DNA from: Deinococcus roseus
Lineage (GTDB): Bacteria; Deinococcota; Deinococci; Deinococcales; Deinococcaceae
Direction of reading: 5' to 3'
DNA: 64,000 bases
Assembly: GCF_014646895.1 (NCBI RefSeq)
Contig: NZ_BMOD01000009.1
Coordinates: 1 to 64,000 of the forward strand
The notes under the pieces were generated by a model, which saw only the letters and a list, made by a program, of their open reading frames with translations, did no database searches and was not told the DNA's origin. Both the position numbers and the translations under genes were made by a program. Of the stretch, positions 53,901-61,170 are shown in pieces; position 1 is the first letter of the stretch, and every line of letters starts with the position of its first letter.

Positions 53901-54045
53901 CATCCTGATGGCCCAGAGCCTCGGTCTGAACGTGATTGCCGAAGGGGTGGAAACCATCTTTCAGCAGGAATATTTGCAAAGCCTGGGGTGCAGCGAGGCG
54001 CAGGGGTATTACTTTTCGAGGCCGCTTCCGGCCTCGCAGTTGTGA
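50986..54045 (+). CDS. PAS-PAS-GAF-GAF-GGDEF-EAL cyclic-di-GMP protein
   Basis: 1019 residues, no membrane segment. PAS domains occupy about 1-120 (FFDLTPDWLVIHDLQGKHVR) and 125-250 (ILDSDPSLIFVKDREGRFTL). Two GAF domains follow at about 280-420 and 430-590. The GGDEF loop RMGGDEF is intact (GGDEF at 680-684). The EAL domain has GHEALLRWIHPERGF, LEVTESVVMHD and IDDFGTGYSSLKYLQELP, all catalytic residues appearing conserved. It could therefore both make and break cyclic di-GMP, with the sensor domains deciding. A CATAAT box 7 nt before 50986 supports this start over the ATG at 50977. Confidence 0.92.
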   Translation: MHANTLLGTFFDLTPDWLVIHDLQGKHVRVSSAYARAQNRPAETFVGHSDQELGLINPLAHLPVLDVQNHPSRSELLTELQVTLQGKDYAVCATRLILRDPDGAPWGTFSYAHEVTRERSMERELEQQHAFLRNILDSDPSLIFVKDREGRFTLVNQAMADLYHQEPEAMLGKTIREINPNAAEVERFEAQDREILKTHQRRQFPPYFVVGPDGQKRWLYTTKQPLYSQDQPLDYVLGVTSDLTHLRATEEALKTREEQYRQLWQEAHRKTRELTLLDRVQAAIANKLDLAMLYDAVVDAISDQLGYALVIMTVPEGDRVVRVAYRGYADLPLTVASEGSASGYTIRTRRPLLIQDVSTSSNYTAAMPGVTSCVSVPVFSGSRVLGALVIESEDRVLDNQDLSLMQRVAEQLGIAIENAELHERTKLDLTRAHALYQVSQTLHHTGSQETLLEQICQSVMQALPARWCLIYIMDFEQEQVEYAASTARDASPLPMISFPELMSGLTGWTLKQHRPTLSLKGQADEREGPQVQQHRSSNDIGSLIVAPLIYQGKPIGTLTALNNLDDPDFSEADVDWMMSIANQVAIALAQRKLINQIQHLAYHDPLTSLPNRLLFEEQLKQAIARAKRLDTKLALLFIDLDGFKNVNDTLGHHIGDLLLHTLSGRFKERTRESDSFARMGGDEFAMILNDLRDPADAVQVAQKFLDLLKMPFHINMHELFISASIGISVYPDNGTDVNTLLKHADTAMYRAKASGKNDIRSFTPELAEKARERLSLETDLRYAMQRQELQLYYQPIIDLQTLQTIGHEALLRWIHPERGFIPPDRFIPVAEESGLITALGAWVIHEACRQNAEWQRAGRRAVRVAVNISMIQFATSNFVDTVKSALHESGLGVEWLELEVTESVVMHDVKMVTERLTELRELGVRVSIDDFGTGYSSLKYLQELPIDTLKIDRSFVNTIQKDAQEAPLVKTIILMAQSLGLNVIAEGVETIFQQEYLQSLGCSEAQGYYFSRPLPASQL

Positions 54046-54049
54046 AGCC

Positions 54050-54118
54050 AAGAGCCGAGCGCAAAAAGCATTTTCCAGAGAAAGCATGGCTTTTGCTGAT
54101 TGCTGACCGCTCCCTCCA
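54050..54118. repeat. Degenerate intergenic repeats before the SorC gene
   Basis: AAGAGCCGAGCGC at the left is a short member of the AGCCGAG heptad family. GCATGGCTTTTGCTGATTGC and GACCGCTCCC to the right look like decayed simple repeats with no coding content. Confidence 0.35.
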
Positions 54119-54126
54119 AAACCCGT

Positions 54127-54132
54127 TACAGT
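54127..54132 (+). promoter_or_regulatory. -10 box TACAGT for the leaderless SorC gene
   Basis: TACAGT ends 6 nt before the ATG at 54139, which favours this start over an in-frame ATG at 54100. Confidence 0.5.
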
Positions 54133-54138
54133 GAAGCC

Positions 54139-55101
54139 ATGCCCAGCACGGACGCACTGGCGGTACAGGTGGCCCGCCTGTACTACCACCAGAACCTCAC
54201 CACCGAAAAAATTGCTGCAGAACTGGGGCTGTCCCGGCCCAAGGTCAGCCGCCTGCTCACCCATGCCCGCAAAACTGGGCTGGTGGAAATCCGCATTCAT
54301 GACCCGCAGGAATCCAGCCGTTCTCTGGAAAGCCTCCTGACCGAGCATTTTCAGCTGGACCGGGTGCATGTGGTGCTGACCCCGGAAAACGCTACGGAAG
54401 CAGAGTGCATGCAGCGGGTTGCGGTGTATGCGGCCCACCATGCAGCCACCCTGATTCAACCTGGAATGACGGTGGGACTGGCCTGGGGCACCACCCTGAA
54501 TTTGCTGTCACAGCACCTGCAGCCCAGACCCACCCCTGGCGTAAAACTGGTGCAACTGAATGGGTCTGGGAACCCCAGCAATTTCATCAGTGACCATGCA
54601 TTGGGTTTGCTGCAAAGGTTCGGGGACAGCTTTCAGGCGGCCCTGAATCCCTTTCCGGTGCCTGCTTTTTTTGACCACCCGGAAACCAAAACCGCCCTCT
54701 GGAAAGAGCGCAGCATCCAGAGGGTGCTGGATTTGCAGCAGAAAGCAGATTTGCTGCTGTATTCGGTGGGAAGTGCAAAAGCCAGTGTGCCCAGTTACGT
54801 GCACGCTGCACCCTACCTGGACCCTGAGGACCTGCAGGAGATGCAGAACATGCAGGTGGTGGGAGACATCGCCACGGTGTTTTTTCGGGAGGATGGCAGT
54901 TTTGATGGCATTCCACTGAACAGAAGGGCCAGCGGTCCTGATCTGGGCCTGTTCAAGAACCGCAAAGGGGCCGTGTGCATCGTGGCCGGGGTCAGCAAAG
55001 CCCTGGCACTGTGGGGCGCTTTAAGAGGGGGCCTGATGTCCGAATTGATCGTGGATGACAAAACGGTCAGGAAAGTGCTGGAATTCAGCGGGGTGAAATG
55101 A
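54139..55101 (+). CDS. SorC/DeoR-type sugar-binding transcriptional regulator
   Basis: 320 residues. The N-terminal helix-turn-helix reads YHQNLTTEKIAAELGLSRPK with VSRLLTHARKTGLVEI (about 15-60). The remaining part is the SorC sugar-phosphate-binding domain, with GMTVGLAWGTTLNLL, YSVGSAK and VAGVSKALALWGALRGGLM, which holds the phosphosugar site. It is convergent with the orphan sugar-binding protein gene and separated from it by a shared terminator; a functional link between the two is possible but unproven. Confidence 0.9.
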   Translation: MPSTDALAVQVARLYYHQNLTTEKIAAELGLSRPKVSRLLTHARKTGLVEIRIHDPQESSRSLESLLTEHFQLDRVHVVLTPENATEAECMQRVAVYAAHHAATLIQPGMTVGLAWGTTLNLLSQHLQPRPTPGVKLVQLNGSGNPSNFISDHALGLLQRFGDSFQAALNPFPVPAFFDHPETKTALWKERSIQRVLDLQQKADLLLYSVGSAKASVPSYVHAAPYLDPEDLQEMQNMQVVGDIATVFFREDGSFDGIPLNRRASGPDLGLFKNRKGAVCIVAGVSKALALWGALRGGLMSELIVDDKTVRKVLEFSGVK

Positions 55102-55104
55102 AAA

Positions 55105-55136
55105 CAGAAAGGCCAGCATGCATGCTGGCCTTTCTG
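55105..55136. terminator. Perfect 32-bp palindromic bidirectional terminator
   Basis: CAGAAAGGCCAGCATG and its exact complement meet without a loop. A and T tracts in the arms allow termination in both directions between the SorC and binding-protein genes. Confidence 0.85.
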
Positions 55137-55146
55137 GGAACAAAAA

Positions 55147-56376
55147 TCAGCGGTTCAGGCGGCGGGCCACGGTGGACTGGGCTTCATCCAGCGCGGTCTT
55201 GATGGCGACGTTGTTGTTCAGCACCCTGTCCAGGGCTGCAGCGAAAGCGTCGGTGGCCACGGATTCCAGGCGGTTGGACTCAATGCCTTTGACCTTGTTG
55301 GCAGCGCGCACCCACATGGGACGGGCAACCTGACCCCCCAGGAACTCCACGGGCTGCTTGAACAGGGCGTCGCTCTGGGCTGCTTTGAGGGAGGGCAGGG
55401 AGCTGTTGACCCGGAAGGAATTCAGCTGCACCTCTTTGTTCAGGGCGAAGAACTTGAGGAATTCCCAGGCCAGCTCTTTTTGCTTGCTCTGTTTGGGAAT
55501 GGCCATGAAGCTTCCGCCCCAGGTGGCGTAGCTTTTCTCTGGCAGGTCCACAGAGCGCCATTTGCCTGCGGTTTCTGGGATCATGCTGCGCATGGTGCCT
55601 TCAAACCAGGCCCCGAAAGGCTGGGTGGCGATTCTGCCTTTGTTGAGTCCATCGGTCCACTCGGGGCTCCACTCTGCAATGTTGGCATCCAGTCTGGCAT
55701 CCCGCACCTGTTTGGCCAGGGTGATGGCCTGCACGAAACGGGCGCTGTTCAGGACAGGCTGGCCTTTGGTGTCAAAGAACAGGCTTTCACCCGCAGGCAC
55801 TTTGGCGCGGATGTAGGCCTGGGCCACAAAGCCAGCGTTGTGCAGCAGGTATGCACCGGTTTTCTCTTTGATTTTCTTGCCTGCAGCGATGTAGCTTTCC
55901 CAGCTCTTGGTCAGGCTGGCGGCAGACACGCCCGCTTTTTTCAGCACATCTTCCCGGTAGAACAGGGTGCCAGGGGCAATGTCTGCAGGAAACACGTACA
56001 GACCGCCATCCGGGTTGGTGGATTGCGCCCACGCATAGGCCGTCACTTTGCTCTGGTACTGTTTGGCGTTGTAAGGGGCTTTCAGGAGGTCTTCCAGACC
56101 GCCGGATTCACCAAATTTGGCGACAAAACCCACTTCCACACAGTCCACATCTCCTGCTCCGCTTCCGGTGGCCAGGGCGGTGGTGAGGGCGTTGTGGTGG
56201 TCGCCGTAGGCCAGGGTGTTGACCTTGATGTCCACATCGGGGTGCAGTTTTTTCCAGAGGGGAATGGCGGCTTCTACGGACACGTTCATGTTGGAGAAGC
56301 AATTGACGGTGAGGGTGGCGGCCTGGGCAGCATTGCCCAGCGCAAGCACAACGAAAAGACCAAGGATGCGTTTCAT
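55147..56376 (-). CDS. Orphan sugar ABC transporter binding protein
   Basis: 409 residues. A signal peptide ends in LGNAAQAAT and has no lipobox, so the protein is periplasmic. EAAIPLWKKLHPDVDIKVNT and ADIAPGTLFYREDVLKKAGV, plus KELAWEFLKFFALNKE near the C-terminus, are typical of family 1 binding proteins for mono- and oligosaccharides. GGAGG precedes the ATG. Neither permeases nor an ATPase are next to it, so it must work with a transporter elsewhere or be separated from its operon. An AAACGTTT-centred LacI-type site lies about 235 bp upstream. Confidence 0.92.
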   Translation of the reverse strand: MKRILGLFVVLALGNAAQAATLTVNCFSNMNVSVEAAIPLWKKLHPDVDIKVNTLAYGDHHNALTTALATGSGAGDVDCVEVGFVAKFGESGGLEDLLKAPYNAKQYQSKVTAYAWAQSTNPDGGLYVFPADIAPGTLFYREDVLKKAGVSAASLTKSWESYIAAGKKIKEKTGAYLLHNAGFVAQAYIRAKVPAGESLFFDTKGQPVLNSARFVQAITLAKQVRDARLDANIAEWSPEWTDGLNKGRIATQPFGAWFEGTMRSMIPETAGKWRSVDLPEKSYATWGGSFMAIPKQSKQKELAWEFLKFFALNKEVQLNSFRVNSSLPSLKAAQSDALFKQPVEFLGGQVARPMWVRAANKVKGIESNRLESVATDAFAAALDRVLNNNVAIKTALDEAQSTVARRLNR

Positions 56377-56911
56377 GGGGTCCTCCTGTGGAACTGAAAA
56401 AGTGGAGCTGTGGGGACTTCCTGCCCTGCCCCGGTCCAGACAGCAGTCCCCAGAGCAAGCCCTGATAGGAAAGGGTTTGCTGCTGTGAAGAATGGACGGG
56501 ATGACCAGAATGCCAGCCTTTCAAGGCACCTGCAGGGTTGAACCCTGTCACCTGCCAGGAACAGTGCTGGAACGCCGGGACAGCGCGGGACAGCGTGAGA
56601 CAGTGATTTGAAAACGTTTGCTCAAAGGAATTCTAACCCATGCCCTGCAAAATCCACATGTCAAAATGAAGCGAAAATTCCAGCGCAGCCGTGCTCAAAA
56701 CACACCAGGGTCTTCCCTGAGAACAGAACCCTTTCAGGGTCCAGCATCAACAGCAAAAAGTGCGTACAAAAGCAGATTTACCACAAAAATCCCTGTTCAG
56801 CCCTGCCTTTTTGCACCCATCTGATGAAACATAACCTGCAGATGTGCTGCTGGATTTTGAAGGTCTTTTTTGCTTTCAGCACCAGAACATGCAGGCTGCC
56901 CCCTTTGTGGT
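56377..56911. other. Long intergenic region with repeat array and LacI-type site
   Basis: No supported gene in 535 bp. CGGGACAG recurs at 56576 and 56586 with a variant at 56596, a 10-bp period that places the copies on one face of the helix. GAAAACGTTTGC (56610-56621) matches the LacI-type site at 21788 with one difference. The right part contains several short frames without ribosome sites. Confidence 0.5.
56610..56621. promoter_or_regulatory. LacI-type operator GAAAACGTTTGC
   Basis: Near-palindrome around AAACGTTT, upstream of the orphan binding-protein gene. It shares 11 of 12 bases with the site in the promoter of the LacI gene at 21788-21799. Confidence 0.45.
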
Positions 56912-59900
56912 TCAGCGGGACTGTTTCTTCTGGTTTTTGTGGGCATACATGCGCCCGTCTGCGGTGTGCATCAGGGCTTCTGCATCCTTGCCGTCCCTGG
57001 GGAAAGCCGCAAACCCCACACTGGCTCCGGCCTCTGGAAAGCCCATCTGCTGCAAATCCTGCACGGCCTGTTCCACCACATGCAACGCCCCCGGATCGGA
57101 GGTGGAGGCCAGAATCACCATGTATTCATCGCCACCCAGACGGTACACCCGGTCTTCCCGGCGGCAGGCAGCCCTGAGGGCATGTCCGAAGCTGGAAATC
57201 AGCTGGTCTCCCCTGGAGTGTCCCTGCAGGTCATTGACTTTCTTCAGGCCGTCCAGGTCGATGTTCAGCAGACCAAAGCCATCCTGGTGGCGTTCTGCCC
57301 GGCTGATCTCGGCCTGCAAATCCTGATGGAAACTGCGGCGGTTGAGGAGCCCGGTCAGGCTGTCGCGGGTGGCGGCATGCTCCATTTCACGGGTGTACTT
57401 CTGGCGCTCAATGGAGGTGTTGATGCTGCGCACTGCAGCCTCCAGCAAGGCGCGGTCCTGGGGGGTCCAGGGGCTGATCTGGTGCATGCGGTTCAGGGCA
57501 AAAAACAAAGCCTGCAGCTCGTTCAGACGCACCAGTGGGAGCAGGGCCGTGGCACGCACCCCCACCTCTACGGCTTCTGGCAAAGCCTGGGCATGGTGCA
57601 GGTAATCGTCCACGTAAATGGCCTGCTGGCGTTCCATCACCTGCCACAGCAAACTGGCCTGAGACAGGGAACGCTGGTCGGTCAGGGCCTGGAAATCCTC
57701 TGGAACAAAAGGGCTTTGCCAGCAGGTGTAGGTGTTGATGTCTGTTCCGCTGAGCGTGACCACCCCGGCCCAGTCCACCCGGCACACCTGCCCCAGGATG
57801 GTCAGGGCTTCGCGGGCCAGTTCTTCTGGTAAAGCATTTCTTTCGCTGAGACGGGAGATTTCGGTCAGGGCATTGGAGTATTCCAGGGCCTGCAGCAAAA
57901 GGGCCTCGTCCTGCTTGCGTTCGGAGATGTCACGGGTGCTGGCCTGCACTTCCATGATGTGTCCTGTGAGGGGATCGCGGATCAGGTGGGCACTGGTCTC
58001 TGCCCACACCGTTGAGCCATCCTTGCGCACCAGTCGGTACTGAAACACCCGCATTTTCTCGGAGCCCTTCATCCATTCCTGCCGGGCAGCAAAGGTGGGG
58101 CGGTCTTCGGGAAAGATCAGGTCATCCACCTTCGTGCCCACCAGTTCTTCACTGGTGTAACCCAGCAAGGTCTGGCTGTATGGAGAGACAAACCGGAACA
58201 CCCCATCTGGTGCCTGCAGGGAAATCATGTCGGTGGCGTTCTGGGCAATCAGGCGGTAACGGGATTCGCTTTCCTGCAGCTGTCTCTGCAAACCCACCAG
58301 GGGCGTCACATCGGTGAACAGCACAAAAAACCCCTGCACCTCGCCGTCCTGCACATCTGGAATGTAGGAGGCCTGGGTGTGCATCAGGGTGCCCTCATGG
58401 GTGATGAGGTCCCGCTGGAAATGCTGCACCTCTCCCTGCAAAGCTTTTCTGGCATGAGGCAGGTTGTGCTGATAATTGACTTCTCCGATCACGTCCAGCA
58501 TGGGTTTTCCGTGGATTTCTTCCAGGGTCATCTGAAAGAAGTCCAGGTAAGCCTGATTGGCAAAACGCATCTGCAAATTGCGGTCCCAGTACCCCATCAT
58601 GGCAGGCACATGGTCGATGGTGGCCTGCAAATCCCTCTGGGCCTGCTGCAAAGCCTGTTCAGAGGCCCGCCTGCGGGTGACATCCCGGATGGTGCCCACC
58701 ACCCGGAGGGGTTTCCCCTGGGGGGAACGGGAGACCACATTGCCCCTTTCGCTGATCCAGATCCACAAGCCATTTTTGTGCAGCATGCGGTACTCTGCAT
58801 TGTAATTCTCGGTTTTGCCGTCCAGGTGCTGCTGAAACAGGATTTCCACCTGGGACAGGTCTTCCGGGTGGACCCTGGAACGCCAGGCTTCTTCGGTGTC
58901 CGGAAGTTCCTGGGGCCTGCACCCCAGAATCTCCTTCCAGCGGGAAGAATAATACACCTGCTCAGAGCGGGCATCCCAGTCCCACAGGCCATCCTGGTTG
59001 CTCTCCACCACCAGTTGCCAGCGGGCCTCCAGATCGCGGATTTTCTCTTCCTGCTGGCGTTCTTTTGTGACATCCTGCACCATGCCCAGCAGTTCCGTGC
59101 TGCCCTGCTGCTGCCGTGGAAACATGCGGCACACCCAGCGGCGCTGTGCTGGCGACAGGAAAGCCACCTCCTGCTCGGTTTCCCTGTTGCTTTGCAGGCA
59201 CTGCTCCAGGCTTTTCTGAAAGGCCTGATAACTTTCTGGTGTGAACCAGCCACTGAGCTGACTGACCGAGAGGGTCCCCGGATAATACCCCAGCAGTCCC
59301 TTGATGGAGCGGGAAAAAGTGATGGTCCTGGCCTGCACATCAATCTTGAAACTGGACACCCTGGCCAGTTTGTGCGTGCTTTCCAGTTCGGTGTTGATGC
59401 CTTCCAGATGGTCCTGATAGCGCAGGGTTTCAGAAACATCCTGAATCTGGGCCACAAAAGCTTCAGGGGTGCCGTCTGCTCTGGTCAGCATGGAGACATT
59501 GAGTTTGATCCACAAGATTTCACCAAACCGGGTGATGTAGCGCTTGATCAGTTCGTAGGTGTCGATTTTCTTTTCCAGCAGGAGCTTCACATAGCCCAGA
59601 TCGGTTTCCAGATCATCCGGGTGGGTGATGTCCTGAAAGGTGCGTTTCAGCAACTCTGCTCGGGAGTATTTCAGCATTTTGCACAGGGCATCGTTGACGG
59701 TCAGCCAGCGGCCCTCCGGGCTCACCAGGGCCATGCCAATCGAGGCATGCTTGAAAGCCAGTGAAAACACATCGTCTTCCTCTTTTTCTGCTGTGGGCAC
59801 CGGGTAAACCAGCACCTGCCATCCTGAGGCTGCTGGCTCCCGAAAAACCTGCAAAAGTTGACCCTCCAGCTCAAGTTGCTCTGGAAGGGGCTCAGGGTGG

Positions 59901-60031
59901 GTTTGCAGCTGGGTGCGCAAGGTTTCCAGAACCTGTGGCTGGGGTGCAGTCAGCCAGTGAACGCCTTCCAGTTCAAAGGAAGAAGTCACATGCAGGATGC
60001 ACTGGAGGCTGCGGGGATCGGGAAGGGTCAT
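56912..60031 (-). CDS. Multi-PAS, GAF and GGDEF sensor protein
   Basis: 1039 residues, soluble. About five PAS-type domains run from 85 to 710: FKHASIGMALVSPEGRWLTV, then FKIDVQARTITFSRSIKG, QLVVESNQDGLWDWDARS, TIDHVPAMMGYWDRNLQMR and NATDMISLQAPDGVFRFVSP. A GAF domain follows at about 720-870 and a GGDEF domain at about 880-1035. The active loop reads RLGGDEY, with Tyr for the usual Phe; the Gly, Asp and Glu needed for catalysis are kept, so activity is likely. AAGGAG precedes the ATG. It is a single gene with no partner in reach, the fourth GGDEF protein in this window. Confidence 0.9.
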   Translation of the reverse strand: MTLPDPRSLQCILHVTSSFELEGVHWLTAPQPQVLETLRTQLQTHPEPLPEQLELEGQLLQVFREPAASGWQVLVYPVPTAEKEEDDVFSLAFKHASIGMALVSPEGRWLTVNDALCKMLKYSRAELLKRTFQDITHPDDLETDLGYVKLLLEKKIDTYELIKRYITRFGEILWIKLNVSMLTRADGTPEAFVAQIQDVSETLRYQDHLEGINTELESTHKLARVSSFKIDVQARTITFSRSIKGLLGYYPGTLSVSQLSGWFTPESYQAFQKSLEQCLQSNRETEQEVAFLSPAQRRWVCRMFPRQQQGSTELLGMVQDVTKERQQEEKIRDLEARWQLVVESNQDGLWDWDARSEQVYYSSRWKEILGCRPQELPDTEEAWRSRVHPEDLSQVEILFQQHLDGKTENYNAEYRMLHKNGLWIWISERGNVVSRSPQGKPLRVVGTIRDVTRRRASEQALQQAQRDLQATIDHVPAMMGYWDRNLQMRFANQAYLDFFQMTLEEIHGKPMLDVIGEVNYQHNLPHARKALQGEVQHFQRDLITHEGTLMHTQASYIPDVQDGEVQGFFVLFTDVTPLVGLQRQLQESESRYRLIAQNATDMISLQAPDGVFRFVSPYSQTLLGYTSEELVGTKVDDLIFPEDRPTFAARQEWMKGSEKMRVFQYRLVRKDGSTVWAETSAHLIRDPLTGHIMEVQASTRDISERKQDEALLLQALEYSNALTEISRLSERNALPEELAREALTILGQVCRVDWAGVVTLSGTDINTYTCWQSPFVPEDFQALTDQRSLSQASLLWQVMERQQAIYVDDYLHHAQALPEAVEVGVRATALLPLVRLNELQALFFALNRMHQISPWTPQDRALLEAAVRSINTSIERQKYTREMEHAATRDSLTGLLNRRSFHQDLQAEISRAERHQDGFGLLNIDLDGLKKVNDLQGHSRGDQLISSFGHALRAACRREDRVYRLGGDEYMVILASTSDPGALHVVEQAVQDLQQMGFPEAGASVGFAAFPRDGKDAEALMHTADGRMYAHKNQKKQSR

Positions 60032-60477
60032 CTTGCTCCTTGCTGGCCCTGGTTTCAGGTCTCTGGGTCCAATCTTCTGGTTTATTGTGCCAGATCTGGC
60101 CTGACAGGGATCCCACCCCGAATGGTCAGATCTGACAGGTCAGAGAATCTGTTCATGTTAACAAACCGGAATGAAGGAGGAATAAAATATTGTGCATTCC
60201 GAATGCAGGTTTTTGGTTCTGGATGAGGCATCACCTTTCTTACAACATCCAGCTCAGCCTTTTTGCAGGCACCTTTCCTTCTGCCTTTTTCTTGATCCTG
60301 ACTGAGTGCCTTCTTGACCCCACGACGTGTGCAAAAGCAATTTTGCACGCTGGGTCGCCACCTTCTGCTTTCAGCCTTCTGCGCTGTGCTTTTGGCCCTC
60401 GGCTTTTGCCCTCTGCTCGCTCATGACATCCTGTCCAGAAATTTGACAATCTGCCATCCCTCTCCTTAGACTGCGTC
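60032..60477. other. Intergenic region with degenerate repeats and the YheO-type promoter
   Basis: About 446 bp. No supported gene: an AAGGAGG at about 60174 precedes only a short GTG frame of doubtful value. GCTTTTGGCCCTCGGCTTTT and related simple repeats around 60355-60415 belong to the CCGAG-type intergenic repeats. The promoter lies at the right end. Confidence 0.5.
60443..60472 (+). promoter_or_regulatory. Consensus promoter of the ureide operon
   Basis: TTGACA (60443-60448), an 18-nt spacer and TAGACT (60467-60472), followed after 5 nt by the ATG at 60478. It is the clearest sigma-70-type leaderless promoter in the window. Confidence 0.75.
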
Positions 60478-61170
60478 ATGGCACGCAAGCCAGATCCTGC
60501 ACCCACAAATCCGGCCCATCAGTCCGCTTTTGCTGCCCTGGAGTCTCTGCTGGATGGACTGACCCTCACGCTGGGAAGCCATGCTGAGCTGGTGTTGCAT
60601 GATTTTGCCAATCCCGAGCACAGCGTTAAAGCCATCTCTGGAAAAGTCACCCACCGCAAAATCGGAAGCCCCATCAGTCCGAATGTGCTTTCCATCATGC
60701 AGGAAGGCAATTCCGCACAACCCAGATTGAACGTGGTGAACCGCACTGCAGAAGGCCGCATCATCAAAACCAGCACCCTGCCCGTGCGGGACGAACAGGG
60801 AAACGTGTTTGGGGCGGTGTGCATCAACCTGGATGTCACCGAACTCAGGCTTGCGGCAACCTTACTGACAGAACTGGGTGGCGGGGAGCCCGTCAGCACC
60901 CAGAGTTTTCCCCTGGAAGTCAGTGAGACGGTCCACAGTGTTCTGGATGAAGAGGAACGTAGACTCGGGATAAGCCTTGCACGCCTTTCCAGAACCGAGA
61001 AACAGAGGCTGTGTGCCCTGCTGGACCGGCGGGGCGTGTTTCAATTGCAAAAAGCCATTCCAATTGTTGCAAAACGGCTGGGCCTCTCACGGGCAAGCAT
61101 TTACAGTTACCTGTCGGAGTTGCGCCAGCCAGAAACGGGGAACCATGACCCTATTGGCCCAGGCACCTGA
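60478..61170 (+). CDS. YheO-like PAS/helix-turn-helix regulator
   Basis: 230 residues. The YheO-type PAS domain has [33 protein letters not shown] and [11 protein letters not shown]. The C-terminal helix-turn-helix is [20 protein letters not shown]. This type (DauR, YheO) senses small nitrogenous compounds and regulates their breakdown. The start is leaderless after a consensus promoter. The malate synthase gene begins inside its last 26 bp, so both are one operon and it probably controls the ureide genes behind it. Confidence 0.88.
   Translation: MARKPDPAPTNPAHQSAFAALESLLDGLTLTLGSHAELVLHDFANPEHSVKAISGKVTHRKIGSPISPNVLSIMQEGNSAQPRLNVVNRTAEGRIIKTSTLPVRDEQGNVFGAVCINLDVTELRLAATLLTELGGGEPVSTQSFPLEVSETVHSVLDEEERRLGISLARLSRTEKQRLCALLDRRGVFQLQKAIPIVAKRLGLSRASIYSYLSELRQPETGNHDPIGPGT

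Noticed and set aside
56608..57177. Plus-strand frames between the binding protein and the multi-PAS gene
   Set aside because: They run into the 3' end of the multi-PAS gene on the other strand and have neither ribosome sites nor leaderless -10 boxes.
60191..60304. Short GTG frame of 37 codons behind a good AAGGAGG
   Set aside because: The spacing is too long, no signal or conserved feature is seen, and the frame overlaps degenerate repeats.
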